DNA of 64,000 nucleotides from Comamonas resistens (GCF_030064165.1 NZ_CP125947.1:4092001-4156000), one strand, 5' to 3'. Counted from the first letter of the stretch, positions 26,851-37,501 are shown. The notes: generated by a model not told the origin, from the sequence alone. Numbers and translations are program-made.

Positions 26851-26879
26851 TTGAAGTTATGTTATAACATCACATAAAT
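26851..26879 (+). promoter_or_regulatory. promoter with Zur box in the -35/-10 spacer
   Basis: ATGTTATAACAT (26859-26870) lies between a possible -35 TTGAAG (26851-26856) and an AT-rich -10 region (CATAAA, 26873-26878). A repressor bound here would block polymerase. It controls the second Zur gene and the eleven genes after it, since no other box was found before 38 kb. Confidence 0.8.
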
Positions 26880-26923
26880 TTCAATGTTAATCCCTCTGCA
26901 TATCGCGATCCACGGAGAGTTCT

Positions 26924-27310
26924 GTGCAACTGACCACCAACCAGCAACGAGTCCTTACGACCCTTCGGCAAGCCAGCGAGCCGCTCAGCGCATATGCACT
27001 TCTTGATCGATTGCGCGAGCAGGGTTTTAGTGCGCCCATGCAGGTCTATCGGGCGCTGGAGCGCTTGGCCAACGATGGGTTGGTACACCGCCTTGCGATC
27101 TTGAATGCGTACGTGCCATGCAATCACGCGGTCGACTGTCAACACGGCTTCAGGGCCTTCGCCATCTGCGATCAGTGCGGCCATGTGGATGAATTTTCTG
27201 AGCGTGACTTGGGTCGTTGCATCAACCGTTGGACGAAGAGCAAAGCCTTCTCACTGCGTAGTTCGACCATCGAGCTGCATGGTAAATGCGCAGATTGCGC
27301 AGGGCCATAG
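26924..27310 (+). CDS. zur: second Zur-type Fur-family regulator
   Basis: The 128-residue product has the Fur winged helix (APMQVYRALERLANDGLVHR) and the Zur-like AFAICDQCGHVDEF and LHGKCADC zinc sites. It is clearly related to, but different from, the other Zur encoded 270 bp away on the opposite strand. The start is GTG, 6 bp after GGAGAG. As first gene behind a Zur box it should be self-repressed and induced by zinc shortage. Confidence 0.87.
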   Translation: MQLTTNQQRVLTTLRQASEPLSAYALLDRLREQGFSAPMQVYRALERLANDGLVHRLAILNAYVPCNHAVDCQHGFRAFAICDQCGHVDEFSERDLGRCINRWTKSKAFSLRSSTIELHGKCADCAGP

Positions 27311-27355
27311 TGACATCTCACCGAGCCGATTGCCCCTGAATATGAAGAAATCAAG

Positions 27356-28567
27356 ATGAAAACCGCAACCCTAGATCTCGCGAAAAAACTCCCCGTCACC
27401 GTCCTGTCCGGCTTCCTTGGCGCGGGCAAGACCACGCTGCTCAACCACATTCTCAACAACCGCGAGGGCCGCCGCGTGGCGGTCATCGTCAACGACATGA
27501 GTGAGGTCAACATCGACGCCGCGCTGGTGCGCGACGGCGGGGCCGAACTCTCGCACACCGACGAAAAGCTGGTGGAAATGAGCAACGGCTGCATCTGCTG
27601 CACCTTGCGCGAGGATCTGCTGGTGGAGGTGGATCGGCTTGCCAAGGAAGGCCGCTTCGACCAACTCGTGATCGAATCCACCGGCATCTCCGAGCCGCTG
27701 CCCGTGGCCGAGACCTTCACCTTCGCGGGCGAGGACGGGCGCAGCCTGGGCGACGTGGCCCGGCTCGACACGATGGTGACGGTTGTCGATGCCTACAACT
27801 TCCTGCGCGACTACAGCTCGCGCGACAGCATCCAGTCACGCGGCGAATCGCTGGGCGAAGAAGACCAGCGCACGGTGGTGGACTTGCTGATCGACCAGAT
27901 CGAGTTCTGCGACGTGATCGTGCTCAACAAGACCGACCTCATCACCCATGAAGAGCGCGAGCGGCTGATGGCGATCCTGCGCAGTCTCAACCCGCGCGCC
28001 CGCATCGAGATCGCCGCATTCGGCAAAGTGCCGCTCGACCACGTGCTCAACACCGGCCTATTCGACTTCGATGAAGCCTCCAAAGCGCCCGGCTGGCTGC
28101 AAGAACTGCGCGGCACACACACGCCCGAGACGGAGGAATACGGCATCCGCAATTTCGTCTATCGGGCACGCAGGCCATTCCATCCGCAGCGCTTCTTCGA
28201 TTGGGTGGAAAGCGAATGGCCCGGCGTGGTGCGCTCCAAGGGCTTCTTCTGGCTCGCCAGCGATCCGACGCTGGCGGGCAACTGGTCGCAGGCGGGTGCG
28301 GTGGCCCGGCATGGCGTGGCCGGCTACTGGTGGGCTGCGGTGCCGCAGGAACGCTGGCCGCAAGACCCCGAGGCCGTCGCCCTCATCCGCGAGAAATGGG
28401 ATGCGAACGTGGGCGATGCACGGCAAGAGCTGGTGCTCATCGGCATGGACATGGACGAAGCGGCGCTGCGCGCGCGCTTCGATACCTGTCTGCTGACCGA
28501 CGAAGAAATGGCCCAAGGCCCGAAGGCTTGGACGACCTGGCACAACCCGTTCCCCGACTGGCACTGA
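27356..28567 (+). CDS. COG0523 (CobW/ZigA-type) metal-allocation GTPase
   Basis: A 403-residue G3E GTPase: Walker [16 protein letters not shown], the metal-binding CxCC in [11 protein letters not shown], base-recognition NKTDL and a CobW C-terminal domain. The C-terminal ending with [14 protein letters not shown] and WHNPFPDWH resembles the ZigA/YciC group. These proteins insert zinc into client enzymes under zinc limitation. Its position second in the Zur-controlled operon, just before folE2, fits this role. It is 45 bp downstream of the second zur. Confidence 0.9.
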   Translation: MKTATLDLAKKLPVTVLSGFLGAGKTTLLNHILNNREGRRVAVIVNDMSEVNIDAALVRDGGAELSHTDEKLVEMSNGCICCTLREDLLVEVDRLAKEGRFDQLVIESTGISEPLPVAETFTFAGEDGRSLGDVARLDTMVTVVDAYNFLRDYSSRDSIQSRGESLGEEDQRTVVDLLIDQIEFCDVIVLNKTDLITHEERERLMAILRSLNPRARIEIAAFGKVPLDHVLNTGLFDFDEASKAPGWLQELRGTHTPETEEYGIRNFVYRARRPFHPQRFFDWVESEWPGVVRSKGFFWLASDPTLAGNWSQAGAVARHGVAGYWWAAVPQERWPQDPEAVALIREKWDANVGDARQELVLIGMDMDEAALRARFDTCLLTDEEMAQGPKAWTTWHNPFPDWH

Positions 28568-28642
28568 TTTGACCGGATGGCCGGCCCCCGTGCTCCCCAT
28601 GCTCTGAACCGGGTGGGGGCGCACCCCCACTGGATTTTGAGC

Positions 28643-29557
28643 ATGAATGCCGCACTTCCCGACGTTTCACTGACCGACATTGCCCCCAGCCTCAGTCCGC
28701 TGGCATGGGTTGGCATGCAGGGCATCGACCTGCCCATCACCGTGGCCGAGCCGGGCTGCCGGCGCGAACTGCATGCGCGCGCTGACGTGCAGGTCGATTT
28801 GCCAGCCCCGCATGTCAAGGGCATCCACATGTCCCGGCTGTACCGGCTGCTGGATACGCTGGGCCAGGGCGAAGCGCTCTCGCCAACGGGCTTGTGCCAT
28901 CTGCTCCAGGACATGATCGCCAGCCATCAGGACTGCGACAGCCGTTGCGCACGGCTGCGCCTGAACTTTGCGCTGTTGGTACGGCGTCCGGCGCTGGTCA
29001 CGCAGGGGCTGTCCGGCTGGAAGTCCTATCCCGTCCGTCTGGATGCTTCCCTCATCAACGGTGTGTTCAGGTGCCGCGTGCAGGTCACGGCGGGCTATTC
29101 CTCGACCTGCCCCTGTTCGGCCGCGCTGTCGCGGCAGATCATCAAGCAGGGCTTTCTGAAAGCCTTCGACCGGCAGTCCCCCGTGGAGCCGGCCGACGTG
29201 GCGGCCTGGCTGCACCAGCATGCGACGCTGGCGACGCCGCACAGCCAGCGCAGCGAGGCGCAGGTCACGGTGGACGTGCCCAGCGACGCCGACACGCTCG
29301 GGCTGCTGGCGCTGATCGACCGCATCGAGCAGGCCGTGGGCACGCCCGTGCAAACGGCGGTCAAGCGCGCCGACGAACAAGCGTTCGCGGCGCTCAACGG
29401 CCAGAACCTGATGTTCGTCGAGGACGCGGCACGGCGCATCGAGGCGGCATTGAGCGGCTACGCCAGCCCCTGCGTCCATGTCCGGCACCTGGAGAGCCTG
29501 CACCCGCATGACGCAGTGGCGTGGGCGGCTCCCGTGCCTGAAGGAGTTTCCGCGTGA
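28643..29557 (+). CDS. folE2: GTP cyclohydrolase IB (zinc-independent type)
   Basis: The 304-residue enzyme makes 7,8-dihydroneopterin triphosphate from GTP for folate. It is the COG1469 form, which uses other metals when zinc is scarce and can replace FolE. The catalytic Cys lies in [15 protein letters not shown], and [15 protein letters not shown] is the family motif. The start at 28643 ([12 protein letters not shown]) is chosen from family length; about 22 more codons are open upstream. It overlaps the next GTPase by 4 bp. Confidence 0.93.
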   Translation: MNAALPDVSLTDIAPSLSPLAWVGMQGIDLPITVAEPGCRRELHARADVQVDLPAPHVKGIHMSRLYRLLDTLGQGEALSPTGLCHLLQDMIASHQDCDSRCARLRLNFALLVRRPALVTQGLSGWKSYPVRLDASLINGVFRCRVQVTAGYSSTCPCSAALSRQIIKQGFLKAFDRQSPVEPADVAAWLHQHATLATPHSQRSEAQVTVDVPSDADTLGLLALIDRIEQAVGTPVQTAVKRADEQAFAALNGQNLMFVEDAARRIEAALSGYASPCVHVRHLESLHPHDAVAWAAPVPEGVSA

Positions 29558-30672
29558 CCACCGAATCCCCATCCAGCCTTGTCCCCGTCACCCTGCTGAC
29601 CGGCTTCCTGGGCAGCGGCAAGACCACCGCGCTCAACCATCTGGTACGCCAGCCCGAGCTGGGCGATGCGCTGGTCATCATCAACGAGTTCGGCGAAATG
29701 GCACTTGACCACCTGCTGGTCGCCCACAGCACCGAGAACCTGGTGATGGAGATGAGCAGCGGTTGCCTGTGCTGCACCATTCGCGGTGATCTGGTCAAAA
29801 CCCTGCGCGACATCACCTGGCGCTTCTCGCGCGGCGGCCAGCGGCAGTTCCGCCGCGTGCTGATCGAGACCACCGGCCTGGCCGATCCGGCACCCATCAT
29901 CCACACGCTGATGACCCATCCGCAGATCGCGCCGAAGTACCGGCTCGACGGCATCGTCACCACCGTGGACATGGCCACAGGCATGTACACCCTGGGCCAG
30001 CACCCGGAAGCCGTCAAGCAGGCGGCCGTGGCCGACGCGCTGCTGCTGACCAAAGCCGATCTGGTCTCCGATGAACAGCGCCAGGCCCTGCTGCGTCGGC
30101 TGGACGGAATCAACCCGGCCGCTCCGCGCTGGGAAGTGCAAGGCGGTGAAATCGCACCGCAGAAGGTGCTGAATCTCGGGCTGTTCTCTGCGGACGGCAA
30201 GACCCCCGACGTGGCGCGCTGGCTGCGAGAGGAAGCCTATGCGCTGGCGCATGAACACGCACATGCACATGCACATGCACATGCACATCATGGTCATCAC
30301 GATCACGGCCACGCGCACGACCACCACGACGTGAACCGCCACGATGACCACATCCGCGCGTTCTGCTTCCATGTCGATGACCCGATACCCGACGAGGTAC
30401 TGACCAACTGGCTCGAACTGCTCATGGCCTTCGTGGGCAGCAACATCCTTCGCGTCAAAGGCATCCTCAACGTGGAGGGCAGCGCGCAGCCGATCGTTGT
30501 GCATGGCGTGCAGCACATCTTCCATCCGCCCGTGCCATTGCCCGCCTGGCCGAGCGAAGACCGCCGCTCGCGCCTGGTCTTCATCACCCAGGACGTTGAC
30601 CGGGAGGTGGTCGAGCGCACGTTCGAGGCGCTGAGGCAGGCGCTGCCACAAGCGGGAGAGCCGACCGCATGA
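29554..30672 (+). CDS. second COG0523 GTPase with His-rich metal-binding stretch
   Basis: A 372-residue G3E GTPase: Walker [15 protein letters not shown], CxCC in [17 protein letters not shown], and a C-terminal CobW domain. A linker at about 229-262 is packed with Ala-His and His-Asp repeats, a likely zinc store or handover site. It starts with GTG inside the folE2 stop. Compared with the first COG0523 protein it has a shorter C-terminus and many more histidines, so the two probably serve different clients. Confidence 0.9.
   Translation: MTTESPSSLVPVTLLTGFLGSGKTTALNHLVRQPELGDALVIINEFGEMALDHLLVAHSTENLVMEMSSGCLCCTIRGDLVKTLRDITWRFSRGGQRQFRRVLIETTGLADPAPIIHTLMTHPQIAPKYRLDGIVTTVDMATGMYTLGQHPEAVKQAAVADALLLTKADLVSDEQRQALLRRLDGINPAAPRWEVQGGEIAPQKVLNLGLFSADGKTPDVARWLREEAYALAHEHAHAHAHAHAHHGHHDHGHAHDHHDVNRHDDHIRAFCFHVDDPIPDEVLTNWLELLMAFVGSNILRVKGILNVEGSAQPIVVHGVQHIFHPPVPLPAWPSEDRRSRLVFITQDVDREVVERTFEALRQALPQAGEPTA
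30259..30288 (+). repeat. (GCACAT)x5 tandem repeat coding Ala-His
   Basis: Five exact head-to-tail copies of a hexamer code for alternating Ala and His in the metal-binding linker. The unit keeps frame, so gain or loss of copies would change the number of histidines without breaking the protein. Confidence 0.8.
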
Positions 30673-32075
30673 ATCCGCCCATCCAGCTTTACAACACGCT
30701 CGTGCGCAAGAAAGAACCCTTGCGCACCGGGCAGCCCGACCGGGTGACTATGTACGTGTGCGGCCCCACGGTCTACAACTTCGCCCACATCGGCAACGCG
30801 CGGCCTGCAGTGGTGTTCGACGTGCTGGCCCGGCTGCTCAGGCAGGACTACCGCGAGGTGGTCTATGCCCGCAACTTCACCGACGTGGACGACAAGATCA
30901 ACGCGGCGGCGGCCACCGAGGGGGTGCCCATCGGCACCATCACCGGCCGCTACATCGACGCTTACCACGAGGATATGCGGGCGCTGGGGGTGCTGACACC
31001 CGACCTGGAGCCGCGCGTCACTGAGCACATTCCCGCGATCATCGACCTGATCCGGGAACTGATGGCACGGGGCCACGCCTACGCCGAACAAGGGCATGTG
31101 CTGTTCCATGTGCAGTCGTATCCGGCCTATGGGCAGCTCTCGGGGCGGCGCACCGAGGACATGCTGGCCGGCGCCCGCGTGGAGGTGGCGCCCTACAAGC
31201 GCGACCCGATGGACTTCGTTCTCTGGAAGCCCTCGATGCCGGAGCAGCCCGGCTGGGACAGCCCCTGGGGCCGGGGCCGCCCCGGCTGGCACGTCGAATG
31301 TTCGGCCATGATCGGCCAGCACCTGGGCCACACCATCGACATCCACGGCGGCGGGCAGGATCTGATCTTCCCGCACCACGAGAACGAAGTCGCCCAGGGC
31401 ACCTGCGCCCACGGCGCGCTCTACTGCCGCACCTGGGTACACAACAGCTTCGTCACGGTGGACGGGCAGAAGATGTCCAAGTCGCTGGGCAACGTGCTGC
31501 TGGTGCGCGACCTGCTGCAACAGGCGCCGGGCGAAGCCATCCGCCTGGCGCTGCTGTCCACCCACTACCGCCGCCCGCTGGACTGGAGCGCCCAGCGCCT
31601 GGCGGCGGCGCGGCAGGCGCTGACGCGCTTCTATGCCAGCCTAGCGAAAGTCGAACACGTTTCTGCGTTGGCAGACACCACCCCCGATGCACAGGTGCTG
31701 GAGGCACTGCGCAACGACCTCAATGTTCCTGGGGCGCTGACCCGCCTGCACGCACTGCGCACGGAGCTTGATGAAGCGGCGACGGACACGGCGCGGACAC
31801 AGGCCAAGTCGCGCCTGCTGGTTTCAGCCGCTGTGCTCGGCTTGTTGCAGCAGGCTCCGAGCATGGCAATGGAGGCGCTTGCGCCATCGGACTGGGCGCG
31901 GACAGTCAATGCCAACCGTGTCCGAGAACTGTTGGACGAGCGCCAGCAAGCACGGGAGCGCCGGGACTTTGCCCGCGCCGATGCGCTGCGGGGCGAGCTG
32001 GAGGCAGTCGGCTTCATCGTGGAAGACACGCTCAAAGGCATGGTGGTTCGCCCCAAAGGAAAGGAACCGGCATGA
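30669..32075 (+). CDS. cysS: cysteinyl-tRNA synthetase paralogue
   Basis: A full-length 468-residue class I synthetase: [17 protein letters not shown] (HIGH-like), KMSKSLGN (KMSKS) and the anticodon domain. The zinc ligands known from E. coli CysRS are all kept: Cys in YVCGP, Cys in WHVECSAM, and His and Glu in FPHHENE. So it is not a zinc-free version by ligand loss. Zur-linked CysS copies are known in other bacteria. It overlaps both neighbours by 4 bp. Confidence 0.93.
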   Translation: MNPPIQLYNTLVRKKEPLRTGQPDRVTMYVCGPTVYNFAHIGNARPAVVFDVLARLLRQDYREVVYARNFTDVDDKINAAAATEGVPIGTITGRYIDAYHEDMRALGVLTPDLEPRVTEHIPAIIDLIRELMARGHAYAEQGHVLFHVQSYPAYGQLSGRRTEDMLAGARVEVAPYKRDPMDFVLWKPSMPEQPGWDSPWGRGRPGWHVECSAMIGQHLGHTIDIHGGGQDLIFPHHENEVAQGTCAHGALYCRTWVHNSFVTVDGQKMSKSLGNVLLVRDLLQQAPGEAIRLALLSTHYRRPLDWSAQRLAAARQALTRFYASLAKVEHVSALADTTPDAQVLEALRNDLNVPGALTRLHALRTELDEAATDTARTQAKSRLLVSAAVLGLLQQAPSMAMEALAPSDWARTVNANRVRELLDERQQARERRDFARADALRGELEAVGFIVEDTLKGMVVRPKGKEPA

Positions 32076-32329
32076 CGCGCTGGCCCGCCCGCATGCTGGT
32101 GCTGCTGGTGCGCGGCTACCAGTTGTTCATCAGCCCGATGCTCGGCCCGCGCTGCCGGTTCCACCCCACTTGCTCGCAGTACGCCGTCGAAGCCTTGCAA
32201 ACGCATGGGGCCGTCAAGGGAGGCTGGCTGGCACTGCGGCGCGTGCTGCGCTGCCATCCGCTGCACCCAGGCGGGCATGACCCCGTACCACCCGCCAAAC
32301 CCACGACATCACGGCCCAACCCACCATGA
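32072..32329 (+). CDS. yidD: membrane protein insertion efficiency factor YidD
   Basis: An 85-residue protein with the YidD pattern: [28 protein letters not shown], split here by the three Cys that mark the family (Cys at RCRF, TCSQ and RCHP). It normally sits beside rnpA and yidC on the chromosome, so its place inside a zinc operon is unusual. The start overlaps the cysS stop and its stop overlaps the next start. Confidence 0.88.
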   Translation: MTRWPARMLVLLVRGYQLFISPMLGPRCRFHPTCSQYAVEALQTHGAVKGGWLALRRVLRCHPLHPGGHDPVPPAKPTTSRPNPP

Positions 32330-32886
32330 TCCGCAAGAACCCACGCGGCGACCTGCCGCAGATTCATCCCAGCGCCTTCGTCGATCCGACCGCCATCCTG
32401 TGCGGCCTCGTGGTCGTCGAGGAAAACGTGTTCATCGGCCCCTATGCGGTCATCCGTGCGGATGAGATGGATGCCGATGGGCACATCGACCCCATCGTGA
32501 TTGGCGCCCACTCCAACATCCAGGACGGCGTGGTGATCCATTCCAAGTCCGGTGCCAGCGTGCGAGTCGGGCAGCGCACTTCCATTGCCCATCGCGCCAT
32601 CGTGCATGGCCCCTGCGCCATCGGCAACGGCGTCTTCATCGGCTTCAACAGCGTGCTGTTCAACTGCACGGTCGATGACGGTTGCGTGGTTCGCTACAAC
32701 GCCGTGGTCGATGGGGTGCATCTGCCTGCGGGCTTCTATGTGCGCTCGACCGAGCGCATCGGCCCGGACACTGATCTTGCCTCGCTGCCGCAAGTGCCTG
32801 CCGCCGCCAGCGAATTCTCCGAAGACGTGGCGCGCACCAACAACGAGCTGGTACTTGGCTACAAGGCCATCCAGAACGAGTTCTAA
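32326..32886 (+). CDS. gamma-class carbonic anhydrase family protein
   Basis: This 186-residue left-handed beta-helix protein has hexapeptide repeats and three His in the positions of the Cam metal site (VVIHSKSG and [10 protein letters not shown]). Gamma enzymes can use iron or cobalt instead of zinc, and a gamma-CA is a known member of Zur-linked gene sets, replacing zinc-only beta enzymes. The first residues overlap yidD by 4 bp. Confidence 0.85.
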   Translation: MIRKNPRGDLPQIHPSAFVDPTAILCGLVVVEENVFIGPYAVIRADEMDADGHIDPIVIGAHSNIQDGVVIHSKSGASVRVGQRTSIAHRAIVHGPCAIGNGVFIGFNSVLFNCTVDDGCVVRYNAVVDGVHLPAGFYVRSTERIGPDTDLASLPQVPAAASEFSEDVARTNNELVLGYKAIQNEF

Positions 32887-32912
32887 CCATTCAGAAAAAA
32901 AGGAAAGCATCC

Positions 32913-33641
32913 ATGTCTCAACCTCAGAGTGCCCTTGTGGTCAGCGCCCATTCCGCCGACTTCGTATGGCGCGCGGGCGGTGCCATCGCCAGCCATGTCA
33001 GACAGGGGTGGAAGGTCAAGATCGTCTGCCTGTCCTATGGCGAACGAGGCGAATCGGCCAAGCTCTGGCGCCAGTCCGGCATGACGCTGGAGAAGGTCAA
33101 GGCCGCGCGCCGGGACGAAGCGCAGCGCGCCGCCGACATCCTCGGTGCTGAGGTGGAGTTCTGGGACATTGGCGACTATCCGATGCGTGTGAACGACGAC
33201 ACCTTGTTCCGCCTGGTTGACCTGTACCGCACGCTGCAACCGGCCTTCGTGTTGAGCCATTCGGTCAAAGACCCCTACAACTTCGATCATCCGCTGGCCA
33301 TGCACGTGACCCAGGAGGCGCGCGTCATCGCCCAGGCCGAAGGCCACAACCCCGGCCAGAAGATTCTTGGCGCACCGCCTGTCTACGCCTTCGAGCCTCA
33401 CCAGCCCGAGCAATGCGGCTGGGAGCCGAACACCTTCCTGGACATCACCGACGTGTGGGACACCAAGCGCCGCGCCATCGAGTGCATGGCCGGGCAGGAA
33501 CACCTGTGGCACTACTACACGCGCGTGGCGCAGCAACGCGGCGTGCAAGCCAAGCGCAACCTCGGCATCACGGCCGCGCGCAACATCGAGTATGCCGAGG
33601 GCTTCATGCGCCTGACGCCTTCGGTGGTGGAGGCCCTGTGA
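32913..33641 (+). CDS. PIG-L family hydrolase, GalB/4-oxalomesaconate hydratase-like
   Basis: A 242-residue protein that resembles GalB-type PIG-L proteins: [29 protein letters not shown] and [13 protein letters not shown], which hold metal-binding His and Asp. The usual PIG-L motif AHPDD reads AHSAD here, as in GalB. GalB hydrates 4-oxalomesaconate in gallate breakdown, but no other gallate gene is nearby, so its job in a zinc operon is unclear. It could be a thiol or sugar deacetylase. The gene is 26 bp after gamma-CA and overlaps thrS. Confidence 0.78.
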   Translation: MSQPQSALVVSAHSADFVWRAGGAIASHVRQGWKVKIVCLSYGERGESAKLWRQSGMTLEKVKAARRDEAQRAADILGAEVEFWDIGDYPMRVNDDTLFRLVDLYRTLQPAFVLSHSVKDPYNFDHPLAMHVTQEARVIAQAEGHNPGQKILGAPPVYAFEPHQPEQCGWEPNTFLDITDVWDTKRRAIECMAGQEHLWHYYTRVAQQRGVQAKRNLGITAARNIEYAEGFMRLTPSVVEAL

Positions 33642-35677
33642 ACGCGCCTCCAGGCTCCGCTCCCGCCTCTGTGGCGATCACGCTGCCGGACGGCAGCAGC
33701 CGTACTTTCGGTCATCCCGTTTCCGTGCTGGAGGTGGCACAGGCCATCGGCCCTGGTCTGGCGAGGAACACGGTGGCGGGCAAGCTCGACGGGCAGCTCG
33801 TTGATGCGTGCGCGGTCATCGACCACGACGCAGCCTTGCAGATCATCACCCCCCAGGATGAGGAGGGGCTGGAAATCATCCGGCACTCCGGCGCGCATCT
33901 GGTCGGCCATGCCGTCAAGCAGCTCTACCCAAGCGCGAAGTTGGTTATCGGCCCGGTCATCGAAGACGGCTTCTACTACGACATTGCCTACGAACGTCCC
34001 TTCACGCCCGAAGACCTGGCCGCGATCGAAACGCGCATGAAGGAACTGATCGCGCAGGACTACGACGTGATCAAGCGCGTGCTGCCGCGCGATGAGGTCA
34101 TGGGCATCTTCCGACAGCGCGGCGAGGACTACAAGCTGCGGCTGATCGAAGACATGCCGGACGAGCAGCACATGGGCATGTATTTTCACCAGGAATACGT
34201 GGACATGTGCCGTGGGCCGCATGTGCCCAATACGCGCTTCCTCAAGGCATTCAAGCTCACCAAGCTGGCCGGAGCTTACTGGCGCGGCGATGCCAGGAAC
34301 GAACAGCTCCAGCGCATCTACGGCACGGCCTGGGCCGACAGGAAGCAGCTCGATGCCTATCTCCAGCGGATCGAAGAGGCTGAGAAGCGCGACCACCGCA
34401 AGCTGGGCCGCGAACTGGATCTGTTCCATTTCCAGGAAGATGCGCCCGGTGCCGTGTTCTGGCATCCGCGCGGCTGGACCGTTTTCCAGGAGTTGATCGC
34501 CTACATGCGCCGCCGCCAGCAGGACGCGCGCTATGTGGAGGTGAATTCGCCCGACGTGATGGATCGCAGCCTGTGGGAAATCTCCGGCCACTGGCAGAAC
34601 TACCGCGACCACATGTTCACCACCGAGACCGAGGACGGCCGCGCCCTCGCGCTCAAGCCCATGAACTGCCCCGGCAGCGTGCTGCTGTATCGCCACGGAC
34701 TCAAAAGCTACCGCGACCTGCCGATCCGCATGGGTGAGTTCGGCAAGGTGCATCGCTACGAACCTTCCGGCGCGCTGCACGGACTGCTGCGCGTGCGCCA
34801 CTTCACACAGGACGACGCCCACATCTACTGCACGCCGCAGCAGATGGACGCCGAGTGCCGCGAGGTTGTGGCCCTGGTGCTCGACATCTACCGCCAGTTC
34901 GGCTTCGAGGATGTGCGCATCAAGCTCTCGACCCGTCCCGAGAACCGCATGGGCGATGAGGCCACGTGGGACTTGCTCGAAGGCGCGCTGGTTCAGGCGC
35001 TGGACGGGATGGGCCTGGCCTACCGCCTCAATCCAGGCGAAGGCGCCTTCTACGGCCCCAAGCTCGAATTCGTGCTGCGTGATGCCATTGGCCGCGACTG
35101 GCAGTGCGGAACCCTCCAGGTGGACATGAACCTGCCTGAACGCTTCGGTATCGAGTACGTCGATGAAGACGGCCAGCGCAAGCGCCCGGTCATGCTGCAC
35201 CGTGCATTGTTCGGTTCGCTGGAGCGTTTCACCGGCATTCTGATCGAGCACCACGCGGGCAAGCTCCCGGCCTGGTTGGCACCGATGCAGGTGATGGTGT
35301 TGTCGATCACCGAGGAGCACGCCACCTATGCGCAGGATGTTGCGCAGCTTCTGCGAGGTGCCGGGCTGCGCTGCGAAGCCGATGTGCGCAACGAGAAGAT
35401 CGGCTACAAGATCCGCGAGCAGACTTTGCAGCGTATCCCCTTTCTGCTGGTCGCCGGGGCCAAAGAGCGCGACACGGGCTCCATTGCCATCCGCAGCCGT
35501 GACGGGCAAGACCTGGGCGTGTTGCCTTTGATGAATGCCGTGGCGCTGCTGTTGCGGGCATCGCAGGCGCCGGACGCCGCTGCACGCAGCGAGGCGCAAC
35601 GCCGCCTGTGCGTTCGTCTGAACCGCCAGCACACCGCTGGCGAAGCTGTGGTTGACGCGCTGGAGACTGCCTCATGA
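33638..35677 (+). CDS. thrS: threonyl-tRNA synthetase paralogue
   Basis: A 679-residue class II synthetase with TGS, editing ([19 protein letters not shown]), catalytic and anticodon domains. The zinc ligands of E. coli ThrRS are kept: Cys in MNCPG, His in [10 protein letters not shown] and His in VMLHRALFG. It has about 35 more residues than usual, at the C-terminus. The start is GTG at 33638, which overlaps the PIG-L stop. A Zur-controlled second ThrRS is known in cyanobacteria, so this is likely a low-zinc spare. Confidence 0.92.
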   Translation: MNAPPGSAPASVAITLPDGSSRTFGHPVSVLEVAQAIGPGLARNTVAGKLDGQLVDACAVIDHDAALQIITPQDEEGLEIIRHSGAHLVGHAVKQLYPSAKLVIGPVIEDGFYYDIAYERPFTPEDLAAIETRMKELIAQDYDVIKRVLPRDEVMGIFRQRGEDYKLRLIEDMPDEQHMGMYFHQEYVDMCRGPHVPNTRFLKAFKLTKLAGAYWRGDARNEQLQRIYGTAWADRKQLDAYLQRIEEAEKRDHRKLGRELDLFHFQEDAPGAVFWHPRGWTVFQELIAYMRRRQQDARYVEVNSPDVMDRSLWEISGHWQNYRDHMFTTETEDGRALALKPMNCPGSVLLYRHGLKSYRDLPIRMGEFGKVHRYEPSGALHGLLRVRHFTQDDAHIYCTPQQMDAECREVVALVLDIYRQFGFEDVRIKLSTRPENRMGDEATWDLLEGALVQALDGMGLAYRLNPGEGAFYGPKLEFVLRDAIGRDWQCGTLQVDMNLPERFGIEYVDEDGQRKRPVMLHRALFGSLERFTGILIEHHAGKLPAWLAPMQVMVLSITEEHATYAQDVAQLLRGAGLRCEADVRNEKIGYKIREQTLQRIPFLLVAGAKERDTGSIAIRSRDGQDLGVLPLMNAVALLLRASQAPDAAARSEAQRRLCVRLNRQHTAGEAVVDALETAS

Positions 35678-37074
35678 ATGTCACCGGCAACGTCATCACG
35701 CCATCGGCGAGCCGACACGCCGATCTTCTGGTGCGGAGTGCAACCGTCATGACGCCCAGCGGGGCCGAGCGCATCGACGTGGCCTGCGCGCAAGGCCGGA
35801 TCGTTGCGCTGGGCGATCTTTGCGGCACATGGAGCGCCGAGACCCTACTCGACGCCACCGGCCTGCATGTGCTGCCCGGCGTCATCGACAGTCAGGTGCA
35901 TTTCCGCGAGCCGGGCCTGATGCACAAGGAGAACCTGGAGGCTGGCACGCGCGGCGCGGTGCTGGGCGGCGTCACCGCCATTTTCGAGATGCCGAACACG
36001 GCCCCGCTGACCTTGAACGCGGCTGACCTGCAAGCCAAGCTGGATGCCGCCCGTGGCCGCGCGTGGTGCGATCACGCTTTTTATGTCGGCGGCTCTGCCG
36101 TGAATGCGGAGCAACTGGCCGAACTGGAGAACCTGCCCGGTTGCGCCGGCGTCAAGGTCTTCATGGGCAGTTCCTTCGGCGACCTGCTGGCGGATGACGA
36201 TGAAGTGCTGCGCCGCATCCTGCGTCATGGGCGCAGGCGGCTGGCCGTGCATGCCGAGGACGAAGCCCGGCTGCGCGAGCGCAAACACATCGCCGTGGAC
36301 AGCGCGGACGTGCGCCAGCACCCCGTCTGGCGCGATGTGGACAGCGCATTGATGGCGACCCAGCGCATCGTGCGGCTGGCCGAGGAATGTGGACGGCGCC
36401 TGCATGTCCTGCATGTCTCCACCGCCGAGGAAATGGTGTTCCTGGCGGGTCGCAAGCATCGCGTCACGGTGGAAGTCACGCCGCACCACATGAGCTTGCA
36501 AGCGCCCGAATGCTATGAACGCCTGGGCAGCCTGGCGCAGATGAATCCGCCCGTGCGTGAACAGCACCATCAGGATGCGCTATGGCAGGCGATCCGCAAT
36601 GGCGTGGTCGATGTCATCGGTAGCGACCATGCGCCCCACACGCTGGCCGAGAAAGCGCGGTCTTACCCCGAATCTCCCAGCGGGATGACAGGCGTACAGA
36701 CGCTGCTTCCCGTGATGCTCGACCATGTGCATGCCGGACGCCTGAGCCTGCAACGTCTGGTGGATTTGACCAGCGCAGGGCCAGCCCGCATCTTCGGCAT
36801 CGAGGGCAAAGGGCGCATCGCGCTGGGCTACGACGCGGATTTCAGCATCGTCGATCTGCGGGCACGCCGCGTCTTCCGCAATGACTGGATCGCCAGCGTC
36901 AGCGGCTGGACGCCGTATGACGGCCGGGCGGTCACGGGCTGGCCCATCCACACGGTGGTGCGAGGGCACTGTGTCGTTCGGGATGAAGTCCTCACTGGAA
37001 AACCGAAAGGCGCGGCGGTTCGGTTTCTGGAATCGCGGTCAAGGGAAACCACTGGAGAAGCGTCCTATGCCTGA
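35674..37074 (+). CDS. pyrC: dihydroorotase paralogue with altered metal site
   Basis: The 466-residue amidohydrolase should close carbamoyl-aspartate to dihydroorotate in pyrimidine synthesis. Class I enzymes have an HxH pair after strand 1; here the motif is [10 protein letters not shown] with Gln74 in place of the first His. The bridging Lys161 (VKVFMGSS), His193, His244/247 and Asp318 (GSDHAPHT) are kept. Such a site might bind one metal, or bind zinc less tightly, in line with a low-zinc copy. It could also be an inactive homologue. It overlaps thrS by 4 bp and fur by 8 bp. Confidence 0.88.
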   Translation: MNVTGNVITPSASRHADLLVRSATVMTPSGAERIDVACAQGRIVALGDLCGTWSAETLLDATGLHVLPGVIDSQVHFREPGLMHKENLEAGTRGAVLGGVTAIFEMPNTAPLTLNAADLQAKLDAARGRAWCDHAFYVGGSAVNAEQLAELENLPGCAGVKVFMGSSFGDLLADDDEVLRRILRHGRRRLAVHAEDEARLRERKHIAVDSADVRQHPVWRDVDSALMATQRIVRLAEECGRRLHVLHVSTAEEMVFLAGRKHRVTVEVTPHHMSLQAPECYERLGSLAQMNPPVREQHHQDALWQAIRNGVVDVIGSDHAPHTLAEKARSYPESPSGMTGVQTLLPVMLDHVHAGRLSLQRLVDLTSAGPARIFGIEGKGRIALGYDADFSIVDLRARRVFRNDWIASVSGWTPYDGRAVTGWPIHTVVRGHCVVRDEVLTGKPKGAAVRFLESRSRETTGEASYA

Positions 37075-37501
37075 TTCAAGCGAACTCAGAAGCCGCGGCC
37101 TCAAGGCCACGCTGCCTCGCCTGCAAATTCTCGAACTCTTTCAGAGGACGAAGGTGCGGCATCTGACGGCCGAAGAGGCGTATCGCCTGCTGTTCAAGCA
37201 AGGTCACGAGGTCGGTTTGGCTACCGTGTACCGCGTGCTCACTCAGTTGCAGCAAGCCGGCCTGCTCAAGCAGGCGAACTTCGAGGCAGGGCGAGCCGTT
37301 TACGAGCTGGATGACGGGACGCACCATGACCATCTCGTGTGCACAACCTGTGGCCGCGTGCAGGAATTCCATGATGAAGCGGTCGAACAGCGACAGCGGT
37401 TGATCGCTTCGGAACATGGCTTCGACGTCGTCGAGCATTCCCACATCCTTTACGGCCGCTGCACCACACCTCAGTGCGAACACCGCCGTCGTACTGCATA
37501 A
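37067..37501 (+). CDS. fur: Fur-family regulator (Fur-like)
   Basis: A 144-residue protein with the Fur helix pattern (RGLKATLPRLQILELF, GLATVYRVLTQLQQAGL) and metal site HHDHLVCTTCGRVQEF, then a second Cys pair in GRCTTPQCEH. This matches Fur more than Zur. The start at 37067 lies inside the dihydroorotase gene, and the frame matches family length. It is the third Fur-type regulator in the island and suggests iron or manganese cross-talk, or a divergent sensor. Confidence 0.85.
   Translation: MPDSSELRSRGLKATLPRLQILELFQRTKVRHLTAEEAYRLLFKQGHEVGLATVYRVLTQLQQAGLLKQANFEAGRAVYELDDGTHHDHLVCTTCGRVQEFHDEAVEQRQRLIASEHGFDVVEHSHILYGRCTTPQCEHRRRTA

Noticed and set aside
30259..30288. Short tandem repeats as a CRISPR array
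   Set aside because: The units are 6 bp, without spacers, and lie within a coding gene.
29458..30651. 397-codon minus-strand frame with Val/Met/Cys repeats
   Set aside because: It is the antisense of the His-rich GTPase; the repeats come from the GCACAT units.
33515..35632. 705-codon open frame on the minus strand
   Set aside because: It is fully antisense to thrS, which has every family motif. Long antisense frames are expected in GC-rich genes; no domain is seen.
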